From contig CAIKMS010000016.1 in the NCBI GenBank assembly GCA_903828595.1, positions 124,001 through 188,000 of the forward strand: a stretch of DNA of 64,000 nucleotides. Direction: 5' to 3'. Below the pieces are notes generated by a model. The model was not told where the DNA came from, made no database searches, and saw only the letters and a program-made list of their open reading frames with translations. Every line of letters starts with the position of its first letter. The first letter of the stretch is position 1. This DNA comes from an uncultured Pseudomonadota bacterium. GTDB taxonomy: Bacteria > Pseudomonadota > Gammaproteobacteria > Steroidobacterales > Steroidobacteraceae. Made by a program: the position numbers and the translations under genes. Below are positions 1-15,300 of this stretch, one piece after another.

Positions 1-688
1 GCTGACGTATCTCTACGAAGGCGCTATTACCCACCGTGACAGTTTAGGGTCGGTGGCAACGGTTAATCCGGGGGATGTGGGCTGGATGGTTGCTGGTCGT
101 GGCATCGTGCATTCCGAGCGCAGTCCTGATGCCTGGCGTGAGAAGGCCGGCCCCATGCTGGGCTTGCAGTGCTGGGTGGCATTGCCGAGTGATCTCGAAG
201 AATGCGAGCCCAGTTATGTGCACGTATTGGCTGCCGCATTGCCGGCTTGGAATGAGGCTGGCGTGACCTGCACGCTGGCGGTCGGCAGTTGGCGTGGTCG
301 AGTCTCCCCGGTGACGGGATGTTCACCAACCGTTTTTGCGAGTTTGTCCTTTGAGCCTACGGCATGCCTTAGCTGGAACGCTGACCACGAAGAGCGGGCG
401 GTATTTGTGGTGGACGGTGATTTAGAGGTTGCTGGTCAAAAGGTAGCCGCCGGGGAGTTGGCGGTGTTGACGCCTAAAGAGACGGTGCTGTTACAAGCAC
501 GCGCAGCGACCCGCGCTGTGGTGCTAGGTGGCGCGCCTTTCTTGCAATCACGCCACCTGTCGTGGAATTTTGTATCCACGCGGCCTGAACGCATCGATCA
601 GGCGCGTCAGGCTTGGACACAGTACGCTTCACCGCCCTTTCTTCAGGTGCCGGGTGAGACGGAGTTCATCCCACTGCCGGCCGCTTAA
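1..688 (+). CDS. Pirin family protein, 5' end cut by the window
   Basis: The reading frame is open from base 2, so the gene begins upstream; 228 residues are visible. The first visible residues (TYLYEGAITHRDSLGS, then PGDVGWMVAGRGIVHSER) match the metal-binding N-terminal cupin of pirins, and a second cupin follows from about residue 100. Pirins are cytosolic iron-binding cupins; some act as quercetinases or redox-sensing cofactors, and the role here cannot be assigned. A GTG at 53 lies inside the conserved cupin core and is not the true start. It converges on the DUF945 gene with 10 bp between the stops. Confidence 0.88.
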   Translation, partial: LTYLYEGAITHRDSLGSVATVNPGDVGWMVAGRGIVHSERSPDAWREKAGPMLGLQCWVALPSDLEECEPSYVHVLAAALPAWNEAGVTCTLAVGSWRGRVSPVTGCSPTVFASLSFEPTACLSWNADHEERAVFVVDGDLEVAGQKVAAGELAVLTPKETVLLQARAATRAVVLGGAPFLQSRHLSWNFVSTRPERIDQARQAWTQYASPPFLQVPGETEFIPLPAA

Positions 689-698
689 TCTTTTTGCC

Positions 699-2093
699 TC
701 ACGTTACGCCATGGCTGTGAGTCTCATGGCTTGAGTCATTCAATGGCTTGTCATTGAACAGGATGGCATCGTTTTTGACGCTGATGTGCGTCTGGATTTT
801 TCCATTTTGCCAGGTTATCAATCCGCGCTTGGCGAGCTCATGCAATTGTTCGTTAGCGCTCGCCCCATGCGCTGGCAGCAGTTCAAGTAACCCCTCATCA
901 ATTGAGAGGTCAAAGTTAGCCTCTAATTTCTCGCGCAGCGTTTTTAAGATTGCATCCTCTTGCCAATCCTGGCTTGTCGTACCGGGGTAGTGAACTAGGC
1001 CGGAAATCGTCGCGACACCTTGCGCGGATTCAACACTGATCCGATCCAGTAAGACTTGCGGCTGATCGGCCATCAATTTCGGCCCGGCGGTTTCCAGCGT
1101 ATCCCTGAACGCCTCAACCATGTGTTGTGAGTCGGCGGCTGCACCCTGCTTATGAAGGACCGCCAACTGATCAGCGAGTTCGGCTAAGACTTTCATGTTT
1201 AGATGATGCACGCTGAAATCAAAGTGGATAGCTGAAAGGCTCTTGCCTGATGCTGTGATGTTGCCTGTGCCAAACTGGAAACCGTAATCCAAAAAATTGG
1301 GCATCTTGTTGGTGGAGCTGCCACTTCCGCTTATTTTTTCAATACTAATTTTGTGCTCCGACGCATCGTCTGGCTCCACGCTAAGCTTGGCTAGAGTCAT
1401 TGATGCGGTGCCCGTGTATAGCTCGCGTAAAAGCCGCTGCTGCTGATTTTGAAACTGCAGATCTCGTAGCTCTAAACGATTCGTGTCACTCACCAGATGC
1501 AGAAGGGGCATCGCGCCTTTGGACTGAACTCGATCAGAGTTTTTCGATACGCGCACGGTGATGGACGCCCCCGAAAAATCCAATTCCTTGAGTTTTCCCC
1601 AGTCGCGACCTTTGACCGCGGGGGTGCTCAGTGTCAGGGTCTTGTCGGAGAAAAATCCCCAACATGTACTTATCGCTACGGGTTGCGGATTCGATCCGTA
1701 GACCGGCTCCAGCACTTTTTTAAGCGCCTGTGGGTAGTCAATGCGAGTATCAATGCGGGCCCGCCCTACGCAAAGAAAACCACATAAAGGGCCAAAGCGA
1801 ATGACGTTGTGCACGGTCATTGGCCCTGTGGCAGCAGCAAGACCTAAGGCTGATAGCTGCTCTTGACTGGCTTCTGGTAGGCTTTCGCTGTGCAAGGCTA
1901 GCATGAGTTCTTGTTCAGCTCCAAACCAACCATCCGTGTAACGCTTTTCAGTGATCGTCAAAAACGGCACGTGCTTTTGCTGGGCGTCGACGAATTCCTG
2001 CAGTTCGGCATGCAGGGATCGCCCTATCCACCAGGTGCTACCGAGGTAGCCCAAGGTCAAAATCACGGCAAGCATGAGTAGGGTTTTTTTCAT
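699..2093 (-). CDS. DUF945 (YdgA-like) family protein
   Basis: 464 residues from the ATG at 2093, which opens MKKTLLMLAVILTLGY, a signal anchor followed by a short basic and then extracytoplasmic sequence. This start is preferred over an in-frame start 8 codons upstream because it puts the charged residues directly before the hydrophobic helix. The body shows DUF945 traits: TEKRYTDGWFGAEQE near the N terminus, a long beta-rich region, and a C-terminal part with DKPLND near the end. The family is envelope-associated and of unknown function. The gene is followed on the same strand, going upstream, by the flavoenzyme gene 57 bp away. Confidence 0.75.
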   Translation of the reverse strand: MKKTLLMLAVILTLGYLGSTWWIGRSLHAELQEFVDAQQKHVPFLTITEKRYTDGWFGAEQELMLALHSESLPEASQEQLSALGLAAATGPMTVHNVIRFGPLCGFLCVGRARIDTRIDYPQALKKVLEPVYGSNPQPVAISTCWGFFSDKTLTLSTPAVKGRDWGKLKELDFSGASITVRVSKNSDRVQSKGAMPLLHLVSDTNRLELRDLQFQNQQQRLLRELYTGTASMTLAKLSVEPDDASEHKISIEKISGSGSSTNKMPNFLDYGFQFGTGNITASGKSLSAIHFDFSVHHLNMKVLAELADQLAVLHKQGAAADSQHMVEAFRDTLETAGPKLMADQPQVLLDRISVESAQGVATISGLVHYPGTTSQDWQEDAILKTLREKLEANFDLSIDEGLLELLPAHGASANEQLHELAKRGLITWQNGKIQTHISVKNDAILFNDKPLNDSSHETHSHGVT

Positions 2094-2150
2094 AAGGGTT
2101 ACCTTCAAAAAGGGCACGTAGCGTCTAGTAGCGCTAACCGATGGTAGGAA

Positions 2151-4004
2151 TTAGCTGAGTTGCAAGACGGCCCGATGAGCCTCTTCAAAAGCCGTATGCG
2201 TGTAAGCGTCCCATCCTGAATCAGAGCCTGCGATGGCTATACGACCGATGGGGCGTTTGGCGGATTCTGCACGCAACTTTTGTGTATCGGGATCATCAAA
2301 TAAAGGCGTTGGTGTGTAGGCGTAACCGTGCGGCCACCGATTAACGGTAAGCGCGGCTACATCGCGTTCGTAATCAAAGCCGCCTGGTCCTAACATCCGT
2401 TGCAGTTCATCGCGGATGATCGCTTCAATCTCGTCAAAGCTGGCGCTGTATAACCAGCTGCGTCCGATACGGTATTGGCTACGCATGTCCAGTCCGGAGC
2501 GAGACGCACAGGGGGTGTGCTCCAGATGCAGACAGACCGGCTCAGAAGGGTCATGCGAAAAATGATATCGCCCCAAACTCACCGGAAAGTCGACACTTGC
2601 CTCAAAAGACCCGCCGGGATTAGTTATCCAAGCAACACCCAGTTTTTGCCACGGCACCCAGTTGCGTACGGCCAGGGTTGCGTAGACCAGCGGCGCTCGC
2701 ACGTTGTCATGCAGGCTCTTTTTCTGGGTTTCATCCAAACCCTGATCCACCAGGTACGGCACCATCGCATGGTAGCAAGCCATGACGGCATGCTTGGCGG
2801 CAACGCGGTGCAAAGTACCTGCTTTGGAGTAAGCCACTTCCACGCCGCCTTCGACGTTTTTCACGTTAAGCGCTGTCGAATTAAGTCGCAACGATACCGG
2901 ACCTTTTGGTGGATCGAGTCGACTGTAATCGAAGGGCGCGGTAACGATGTCCTCCATCGTCTGTCCAGGCGCTGCGCCAGGGATCAGATGTCGCACCAAC
3001 AGCCGCGCTAAGGAGGCATTGCCATCCGGAAAATGATAAATGTACGGCTCCTCTTCGGGAGCCTCGTGCCGTTCTTTCAGGCCCCGAAAACCCGGCAGGG
3101 CCAGCGTTGCTGAGGCGGGAACTGCGTCAATGCCTACGGCCCAAAGGCTATGTGTGCGTGTTTGCAGCACGTTGAGTATTTCATCATCCGCCTGCCAATA
3201 GGTTTTTAAAAAGTCACGGCAGCTGGTGGTTTGCAAAATATGCTTACGTTTTGCATCACTGAGTCCAGCAAGCACATCGCGGTTCGAGGTATACATCTCG
3301 TACAGCTGAGCACGCGCCGTTGCGCTAATGGGGATGGCATCAATGTACGCGCGCAGCTTGGGCTCATCGCCGGGAGACACCGTTTCCTCAAAGTCGTCCC
3401 ATGCACAAAAATCCTGGCGGACTAAACGATCTTCGCCAAAGACTTCTTTTTTAAAAAACACGCCGTGTTTAAGGCCGTGTTTGGGGAAGAGCGCACTGTC
3501 GTAGGCGGTATTGAATCGCTCTAACTTAACCCCGAGTTCCGTTAGTAGTTTGCGCGCCGCTTTCGAATACTTATGTTGAGGCCCGTCAATGGACTGTGTG
3601 CCGCCGTAGCTGATGAGTTTCTTGCCATCCACCTCAAACTCATTACGTTTGGCATGCCCACCAAAGTCATCATTGCTCTCTAAAATCAGCACGGTGGCGT
3701 GAGGATGACGCTGCCGATAAAAATAAGCGGCCGCCAGTCCCGACAAGCCACCACCGACGACCACCAAGTCATAGCGCGACTCTAGGGCTACTGCTGATAA
3801 ATCCGGACGTTGACCGTCGCGCAGGGCGTGCGCCATTTCAAAGGAGCCCACATGACTGCCGCGCAGGCCGGTTCGGGCCGGAGGGTAAGACGTCGCTAAG
3901 GGCACGGTTTGGCTGGTTAGCGGGGAGCCGTCCGCCACGTGGGCACCTAGCACCGAAACGGCGACGCCGTTCATGAAATCCCGACGGGTGATGACGTTAG
4001 ACAT
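2151..4004 (-). CDS. Tat-exported FAD-dependent oxidoreductase, spermidine dehydrogenase (SpdH)-like
   Basis: 617 residues. The N terminus carries a twin-arginine signal (ITRRDFMNGVAVSVLG), so the folded flavoprotein is probably exported to the periplasm. At about residues 80-110 there is a Rossmann FAD motif (VVVGGGLSGLAAAY, then LILESNDDFGGHAKR). The C terminus has a second FAD-contact segment (GRIAIAGSDSGWDAYTHTAFEEAHRAV). Length, Tat signal and the YPPARTGLRGSHVGSFE segment fit the SpdH family, which oxidises polyamines. The substrate is inferred from family resemblance only; a general amine oxidase is possible. It is divergent from gltB across a 276-bp gap. Confidence 0.72.
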   Translation of the reverse strand: MSNVITRRDFMNGVAVSVLGAHVADGSPLTSQTVPLATSYPPARTGLRGSHVGSFEMAHALRDGQRPDLSAVALESRYDLVVVGGGLSGLAAAYFYRQRHPHATVLILESNDDFGGHAKRNEFEVDGKKLISYGGTQSIDGPQHKYSKAARKLLTELGVKLERFNTAYDSALFPKHGLKHGVFFKKEVFGEDRLVRQDFCAWDDFEETVSPGDEPKLRAYIDAIPISATARAQLYEMYTSNRDVLAGLSDAKRKHILQTTSCRDFLKTYWQADDEILNVLQTRTHSLWAVGIDAVPASATLALPGFRGLKERHEAPEEEPYIYHFPDGNASLARLLVRHLIPGAAPGQTMEDIVTAPFDYSRLDPPKGPVSLRLNSTALNVKNVEGGVEVAYSKAGTLHRVAAKHAVMACYHAMVPYLVDQGLDETQKKSLHDNVRAPLVYATLAVRNWVPWQKLGVAWITNPGGSFEASVDFPVSLGRYHFSHDPSEPVCLHLEHTPCASRSGLDMRSQYRIGRSWLYSASFDEIEAIIRDELQRMLGPGGFDYERDVAALTVNRWPHGYAYTPTPLFDDPDTQKLRAESAKRPIGRIAIAGSDSGWDAYTHTAFEEAHRAVLQLS

Positions 4005-4280
4005 GCGGCTTACCTGCTAAAAACGACTGATCTGATGATCGTTGAGCATCCGGCAAATTGCCAGCCTTCATGCTTGCCGGGTGGCGCTCGAGCTCGCCTC
4101 ACCCGCCCAGTGGGCAAAGAGGATACCGTTCTGACGTGCCGGCATAAATGCTGCGACACAGCGTGCCTATTGCACCGCGACATTGACGATTTAACGAATA
4201 ACCGGTATCTGTGTTGTGTCCCGGATCGGGCTGATTTGACGCGCGCGTGCCTGTTGGATGGCCGCGCAAGGAGCTTAGGC

Positions 4281-10264
<5,984 letters not shown>

Positions 10265-10311
10265 GTGATCTTGCGTTGATGCGGTTGGTTAACGATTAAA
10301 GAGACGGTTCC

Positions 10312-11229
10312 ATGCGCGTGAGCTTCCACCCGGATTATCGAGTTGATCTGGGTCCTTCGCATCCATTTCCTATGGGAAAGTATCCGCTGCTGCATCAGTT
10401 ACTACTGGAGCGTGGGCTGATTTTGCCTGAAAACGTGATGCGACCTGAAGAAGCGCAGCTCACCATGCTCGGGCGCGTGCATACACCGGAATATTTGCAG
10501 AAGCTCACTGACGGCTTATTGAGTGAGAAAGAGATCCGGGTTCTAGGATTAAGATGGTCCGCCAGCCTGTGGCGTCGATCGCGGTTAGCCAGCCAAGGTA
10601 CCTATTTGGCGGCGTTGGCGGCGTTATCCGACGGTTTAGCGGCCAACCTGGCCGGTGGCACACATCACGCTTTTGCCGACCACGGTGAGGGCTTCTGTGT
10701 GCTCAATGATGTGGCCATTAGCATTGCCTCGCTACGGGCACAAAAATTGGCGTCTCGTTTTTTGATCGTTGATCTCGATGTACATCAGGGTAACGGTACC
10801 GCGGCGATCTTTCAGAACGATTCGTCAGTATTCACATTAAGCTTACACGGCGCCCGTAATTACCCTGCCCAAAAAGCCTCATCTTCACTGGATGTGCCGT
10901 TAAATGACGGTACAACAGATATCGAGTACTTGCAGGCTCTTGCACAGGTATTGCCCGGTGCGCTGGCCGCGGCTCGCCCGGACTTGGTTTTTTACTTGGC
11001 GGGCGTGGACGTGGTGGCAGGTGATCGCTACGGTCGGCTAGCGATGACCTCTCAGGGGTTACTTGCCCGAGAGCGCTATGTATTAAAAACGGTGCGAGAC
11101 CAGGACGTTCCCTTGGTGATTACTCTGGCTGGTGGCTACGCGGCCACACCGTTAGCCACCGCTCAATTACACAGTCATGTTTTTGAGGCCGCCATTGAAG
11201 TAGAGTGCGGTGCAGTCAATAAGGTTTAA
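10312..11229 (+). CDS. Histone deacetylase / acetylpolyamine amidohydrolase family protein
   Basis: 305 residues. The arginase-fold HDAC signature is intact: GGTHHAFADHGEGFC at about residues 115-129, the zinc-ligand motif DLDVHQGNGT at 154-163, a third zinc Asp in LAGVDVVAGDRYG, and a late GGY. In bacteria these zinc enzymes remove acetyl groups from proteins, polyamines or small molecules; the substrate here is unknown. It lies 47 bp after gltD and 29 bp before the malic enzyme gene, on the same strand. This suggests co-transcription with ammonia-assimilation genes. Confidence 0.9.
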   Translation: MRVSFHPDYRVDLGPSHPFPMGKYPLLHQLLLERGLILPENVMRPEEAQLTMLGRVHTPEYLQKLTDGLLSEKEIRVLGLRWSASLWRRSRLASQGTYLAALAALSDGLAANLAGGTHHAFADHGEGFCVLNDVAISIASLRAQKLASRFLIVDLDVHQGNGTAAIFQNDSSVFTLSLHGARNYPAQKASSSLDVPLNDGTTDIEYLQALAQVLPGALAAARPDLVFYLAGVDVVAGDRYGRLAMTSQGLLARERYVLKTVRDQDVPLVITLAGGYAATPLATAQLHSHVFEAAIEVECGAVNKV

Positions 11230-11258
11230 GTCTCTAGGGTGAGACGGAGTCAGGTGCG

Positions 11259-12560
11259 ATGAAAATTCCCGAGATTTTAATGGTCGAGACCGTGCACCAA
11301 CCGGGCAGCCTTGCCAGAGTTTTGCAGGTCATTGCGGATGCAGGTTTGGTCATCGAGCATCTGTCGGCGGTACGTCGCGAACAGGGACGTACCCTTTGGG
11401 AAATCACCCTAGAGATGGACGAACAAGCCGACCAGAGCCTGTACGCTCGCATCGACGAGTTGCCGACGGCGAAATTTTTGGGTCATTCCGATCGTGTGTT
11501 TAATCGGCATCGTGGCGGAAAGATTCAGATGCAGGCCACCCTGCCCATCAATACCTTGCAAGTCTTGCGTGATGTCTATACCCCGGGTGTCGCGCGGGTC
11601 TGTTTGGCGATAAAGAATGACCCGCAGTGTGCGCTTGAGTACACCAATCTGGGCAACACCGTGGCCATCATCACTAACGGTACGGCGATTCTTGGTTTGG
11701 GAGATATCGGGCCTTTAGCAGGCTTACCCGTGATGGAGGGTAAGTCTGCCTTATTCGCCTCCTTGGTCGATCTTAGTGGGATCCCGATCTTGATGACTGA
11801 GAAAGATCCGGATCGTATTGTGGAACTGGTGATGGGCATCGAGCAGTCGTTTGGTGCCATACAGCTGGAAGACTTTGCAGCACCGCATTGCTTTGTTATT
11901 GAAGAAAAACTTCGTGAGCGGTTACAAAAACCGGTCCTGCATGATGATCAGCACGGTACGGCCGTGGTGGCATTAGCTGCGCTTTTAAATGCGGCGCGCC
12001 GCGTCGGGCGTAGTTTGCATAGCAGTGTGGTGGGTCAAATTGGTTTGGGTGCGGCCGGCTTGGGCATCGTGCGATTGTTACGGGCACACGGTGTGCAGCG
12101 GGTGTTAGGCGCAGACCGTAATCCCACCGCCTTTGAGCGATTAGCAACCCTGGGCGGTATTGCCTCAACGGTCGAAGGCATTATGGCAGAGGCTGACATC
12201 GTCATCGCCACCACCGGTGTGCGCGGTCTGATCAAGCCTGAATCGGTGCGTCCCGGGCAAATTATTCTGGCGCTGAGCAATCCGGATCCGGAAATTGAGC
12301 CTATCGTGGCGCTGGAGCGGGGGGCTGCCTTTGCAGCTGATGGCAAAGGCATCAATAACGTTTTAGGGTTTCCCGGATTATTTCGTGGGGCGATGAATGC
12401 GCGGGCGCCACGCTTCACCGATCAGATGCTCATGGCGGCGGCCCGTGCTATCGCCGCTCGTGCGCCCGGCCACGATTTGGTACCCGATCCGCTGGATCGA
12501 GAGGTGCATGCGGCGGTGACAGAGGCAGTCTATGAGGCGGCCATCGCGACGGCTTTTTAG
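11259..12560 (+). CDS. NAD(P)-dependent malic enzyme with N-terminal ACT domain
   Basis: 433 residues. Residues 1-75 look like an ACT regulatory domain ([25 protein letters not shown]). The malic N domain follows with VYTPGVARV and [20 protein letters not shown]. The NAD-binding half contains [10 protein letters not shown] and [15 protein letters not shown]. The enzyme decarboxylates malate to pyruvate. The ACT domain implies allosteric control by a small ligand, perhaps an amino acid, which would suit the neighbouring glutamate synthase genes (inference). There is no phosphotransacetylase-like C-terminal domain. The stop overlaps the rpoH stop on the other strand by 4 bp (TTAG). Confidence 0.93.
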   Translation: MKIPEILMVETVHQPGSLARVLQVIADAGLVIEHLSAVRREQGRTLWEITLEMDEQADQSLYARIDELPTAKFLGHSDRVFNRHRGGKIQMQATLPINTLQVLRDVYTPGVARVCLAIKNDPQCALEYTNLGNTVAIITNGTAILGLGDIGPLAGLPVMEGKSALFASLVDLSGIPILMTEKDPDRIVELVMGIEQSFGAIQLEDFAAPHCFVIEEKLRERLQKPVLHDDQHGTAVVALAALLNAARRVGRSLHSSVVGQIGLGAAGLGIVRLLRAHGVQRVLGADRNPTAFERLATLGGIASTVEGIMAEADIVIATTGVRGLIKPESVRPGQIILALSNPDPEIEPIVALERGAAFAADGKGINNVLGFPGLFRGAMNARAPRFTDQMLMAAARAIAARAPGHDLVPDPLDREVHAAVTEAVYEAAIATAF

Positions 12561-13435
12561 GCCATCGCTACTTTCAGTTTCTTCAGTGCAGCCGCTTCGA
12601 TCTGTCGCACCCGCTCGGCCGATACTCCGTACTCATCGGCCAGATCATGCAGCGTGGCTTTATCGTCAGCCAGCCAGCGACGTCGCACGATAGCCTGACT
12701 ACGGGCATCGAGTTCGCTCAAGGCGGCGCCGAGTCGCGAGGAGGTGGAGTCTTCCCACTCGGCGCTCTCAATTTGCTCTGCCGGATCGGCATTGCTAGCC
12801 GGTAGGTAACTGGCTGGTGAGAAGGAGCTGTGCTCATCGTCCTCCGACTCCGGTGTCGGATCAAAAGTCACGTCACGTGAGGAAAGTCGACGCTCCATCT
12901 CCGAGACTTCTGCCGGCGTCACACCCAAATCTGTGGCCACTTTGAGAGTTTCTTCGGCTGACAGCCAGGTTAGCTTTTTCTTGGCTTTGCGCAGATTGAA
13001 GAACAACTTGCGCTGGGCTTTAGTGGTTGCCACTTTAACCAGTCGCCAGTTGCGCAGCACGTATTCATGGATTTCAGAGCGGATCCAGTGCACCGCAAAG
13101 GAAACCAGGCGCACTCCCATGTCCGGGTTGTAGCGCTTGACCGCTTTCATCAACCCCACGTTGCCTTCTTGGACCAGATCGCCCATAGGCAGGCCGTAGC
13201 CGTTGTAGCCTCGGGCGATATGAACGACAAAGCGCAGGTGCGAGAAAACCAATTGCTTTGCGGCTTCCAGATCGCCGTTATCGCGCAGTTTGCGCGCCAA
13301 CTGGGTTTCTTCTTCCCGCGATAAAATAGGAACGCGTGAAACCGCATCGATGTAGGCATCCAGACTGCCCAGCGGCCCGCGTAGCGCGAGCGTGGCCGCG
13401 AGGTTCGGACTGACAGGGGCAAGTACAGCACTCAT
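12557..13435 (-). CDS. rpoH: RNA polymerase sigma-32 (heat-shock) factor
   Basis: 292 residues from ATG 13435, with GGGAG about 8 nt upstream. A TTG five codons earlier lies on top of that ribosome site and is rejected. Region 2 has [20 protein letters not shown] and [20 protein letters not shown]. The RpoH-specific box [10 protein letters not shown] is nearly the E. coli form, and region 4 ends with the helix-turn-helix [19 protein letters not shown]. It directs transcription of chaperone and protease genes. It follows ftsX in the classical ftsYEX-rpoH order. A perfect CIRCE sequence sits 49 bp upstream of the start. Confidence 0.97.
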   Translation of the reverse strand: MSAVLAPVSPNLAATLALRGPLGSLDAYIDAVSRVPILSREEETQLARKLRDNGDLEAAKQLVFSHLRFVVHIARGYNGYGLPMGDLVQEGNVGLMKAVKRYNPDMGVRLVSFAVHWIRSEIHEYVLRNWRLVKVATTKAQRKLFFNLRKAKKKLTWLSAEETLKVATDLGVTPAEVSEMERRLSSRDVTFDPTPESEDDEHSSFSPASYLPASNADPAEQIESAEWEDSTSSRLGAALSELDARSQAIVRRRWLADDKATLHDLADEYGVSAERVRQIEAAALKKLKVAMA

Positions 13436-13483
13436 CGCATAGACTCCCAATTAGGGTGGGCATCGAGTTCCCACCGGGATAAT

Positions 13484-13510
13484 TTAGCACTCTGGAGATT
13501 GGAGTGCTAA
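13484..13510. promoter_or_regulatory. CIRCE element (HrcA operator) upstream of rpoH
   Basis: A perfect 9-9-9 inverted repeat: TTAGCACTC at 13484-13492, a 9-nt spacer, and GAGTGCTAA at 13502-13510. This is exactly the consensus CIRCE operator bound by the heat-shock repressor HrcA. It lies 49 bp before the rpoH ATG, in the 5' leader or promoter-downstream position typical of repressor sites. On the rpoH strand, TTGTGA and TAATGG just upstream are weak promoter-like boxes with poor spacing. The sequence match is direct; HrcA control is inferred because no hrcA gene is in the window. Confidence 0.9.
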
Positions 13511-13631
13511 ACCATCCATTAGTTCCGTTGCTTTTTTCACAATTTGGTCGTGAGGCAGGGTAAAAACACCCCCATAACTGGGACAAGTGGGGTGCTGGGG
13601 CGGTCACTTCAAGGCCTGGGACCCCAACGCG

Positions 13632-14606
13632 CTATTTTTCGCTGCTAGGCTCGATCTGTGCTAACTGCCAAGTCGCCGACAGGTAAGCCCCCAGCCATCC
13701 CAACAAGGCGCCGCCCAAGAGCAGGGTAAGCACGGCTCCACCCTGCAGGTTGTGCAGGACAAAATGACTGCCGTAGGCGGCGGCCACCCGGTCGATGGGT
13801 CCGGACAAACCCAGGATAAAGGCGCTAACCACCGCATAAGCGATCAGGCCTCCGCCGAGTCCGTACCATAAGCCGCCATATAAGAAGGGCCTACGCACGA
13901 AGGCGTCGCTGCCGCCCACGAGCTTAGTAACCTCAATTTCCGGCCGCCGCACATCAATATCCAGGCGAATGGTGTTGCCCACCACCACCAACACGGCAAC
14001 GGCCAGCAGGATTGCCAGAATGCGCAGGGTACGACTGAGCGCATCGAGTAGAGCTAAAAAGCGATGTACCCACGCGGCATCCATCGAGACCTGATCCACA
14101 CCCGGCATGGCCATAAGCTCGCGCTGCATGACATCCAGCATGACGCTAGGATCTGCTTGAGAGGCCCTAGGCTTGACGATGATGGCATGCGGCAAAGGAT
14201 TATCCTTCAGGGCATCCAGTGCCACACCCATACCGGACCACTCGCGAAACTGCTTCAGGCCTTCGCTGGCGCTAACAACGCGTACGCTAGCGACATCGGT
14301 TCGCAGGCCAATTTGATGGCTTAAGGCGTGGGCTTGCGACTCTGAGGCGCCTGCCTTCAGGTAAACCGACAGGTCCAAGGCGTCGGTATAGGCCACGCTC
14401 ACGCTACGAGCGTTTTGCACCAACACGTAGATGCACCCGGGAATGGCCAGCGCCGCACCAATGACAGCCATAGTCAAAAAGGTTGCCAAAGGCATGCTTA
14501 AAAGCCGGCCTAGTGATGAGACTAGAGTCTGCGCATGGCGCTCGAAATAGCCCGTAATAGCGTTTCCCCATCCGCGTGAACGGCGGCTACGTGTGTCACG
14601 AGGCAT
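13632..14606 (-). CDS. ftsX: Cell division protein FtsX
   Basis: 324 residues with four predicted membrane segments. The first follows LLSMPLATFLTMAVIGAAL, and three lie in the last 150 residues around the conserved RPEIEVTKLVGGSDAFVRRPFLYGG loop (split here for reading: RPEIEVTKLVGG, FVRRPFLYGG). A periplasmic domain lies between segments 1 and 2. FtsX pairs with FtsE to control septal peptidoglycan amidases. Its start overlaps the end of ftsE by 11 bp, indicating translational coupling. rpoH lies about 200 bp downstream on the same strand. Confidence 0.95.
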   Translation of the reverse strand: MPRDTRSRRSRGWGNAITGYFERHAQTLVSSLGRLLSMPLATFLTMAVIGAALAIPGCIYVLVQNARSVSVAYTDALDLSVYLKAGASESQAHALSHQIGLRTDVASVRVVSASEGLKQFREWSGMGVALDALKDNPLPHAIIVKPRASQADPSVMLDVMQRELMAMPGVDQVSMDAAWVHRFLALLDALSRTLRILAILLAVAVLVVVGNTIRLDIDVRRPEIEVTKLVGGSDAFVRRPFLYGGLWYGLGGGLIAYAVVSAFILGLSGPIDRVAAAYGSHFVLHNLQGGAVLTLLLGGALLGWLGAYLSATWQLAQIEPSSEK

Positions 14607-15300
14607 AAATGCTCGGCGTGCTCAAAGGGGACGTGTGGGTGGTGTCGGTAGCAGCCAATCGACCCGAAGCCAGAGCGATGCGTCGGCCACCGACTTGATC
14701 AATCAGATGCAGGTCGTGACTGGCGATGACCACGGTGACCCCAACCGCATTAAACCGTTTAAAAAGCTGCATGATATCCAGCGCGAGATCCGGATCCAAA
14801 TTGCCGGTGGGTTCATCTGCAATCAATAACGGTGGTTTACCCACCACGGCGCGCGCGATACCCACGCGTTGCTGCTCACCTGTTGATAGTTCCAGCGGTA
14901 AGTTGTGCTCGTGACCTGCAAGTCCTACTTGATCCAAGGCGCTGCGCACACGTTTATCCATCTCTTTGCGAGCGACTCCAGAAATAATCAACGGCAAAGC
15001 GACGTTGTCCCAGACCGGACGATCATAAAGCAGCTTATGATCTTGAAAGATGATGCCGATCTGCTGACGGTAAGCTGGAATCTGATGACGCTTGAGTTTG
15101 GCTAAGCTTTGGCCGGCCACCTCTACCTGGCCACGAGTCGCCCGATCAATCAGCGCAATAAGCTTCAGTACGGTACTTTTTCCCGCACCTGAGTGACCGG
15201 TAAGAAAGACCATTTCTCCGGCAGATACAGTCAATGAAAGGTCAACGAGCGCCTCGCGGCCGTTGGGGTATCGCTTAGCGACGCGCTCGAAACGAATCAT
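14596..15300 (-). CDS. ftsE: Cell division ATP-binding protein FtsE
   Basis: 234 residues with Walker A GHSGAGKST, the ABC signature LSTGEQQRVGIARA (usual form LSGGEQQR) and Walker B LLIADEPTGNLD. FtsE is the ATPase of the FtsEX complex at the division site. It overlaps the ftsY stop by 4 bp and ftsX by 11 bp, so the three genes form one tight operon. The C-terminal tail after the ABC core is about 15 residues longer than the minimal family form. Confidence 0.96.
   Translation of the reverse strand: MIRFERVAKRYPNGREALVDLSLTVSAGEMVFLTGHSGAGKSTVLKLIALIDRATRGQVEVAGQSLAKLKRHQIPAYRQQIGIIFQDHKLLYDRPVWDNVALPLIISGVARKEMDKRVRSALDQVGLAGHEHNLPLELSTGEQQRVGIARAVVGKPPLLIADEPTGNLDPDLALDIMQLFKRFNAVGVTVVIASHDLHLIDQVGGRRIALASGRLAATDTTHTSPLSTPSIYAS

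Noticed and set aside
4035-4280. In-frame extension of gltB by 82 codons
   Set aside because: It has no family-like sequence and would put the catalytic Cys about 120 residues in; the ATG at 4281 has a good ribosome site.
13511-13600. Sigma-32-type or sigma-70 promoter of rpoH
   Set aside because: CTTGTCC and nearby boxes on the minus strand are too poor a match in sequence and spacing to call.
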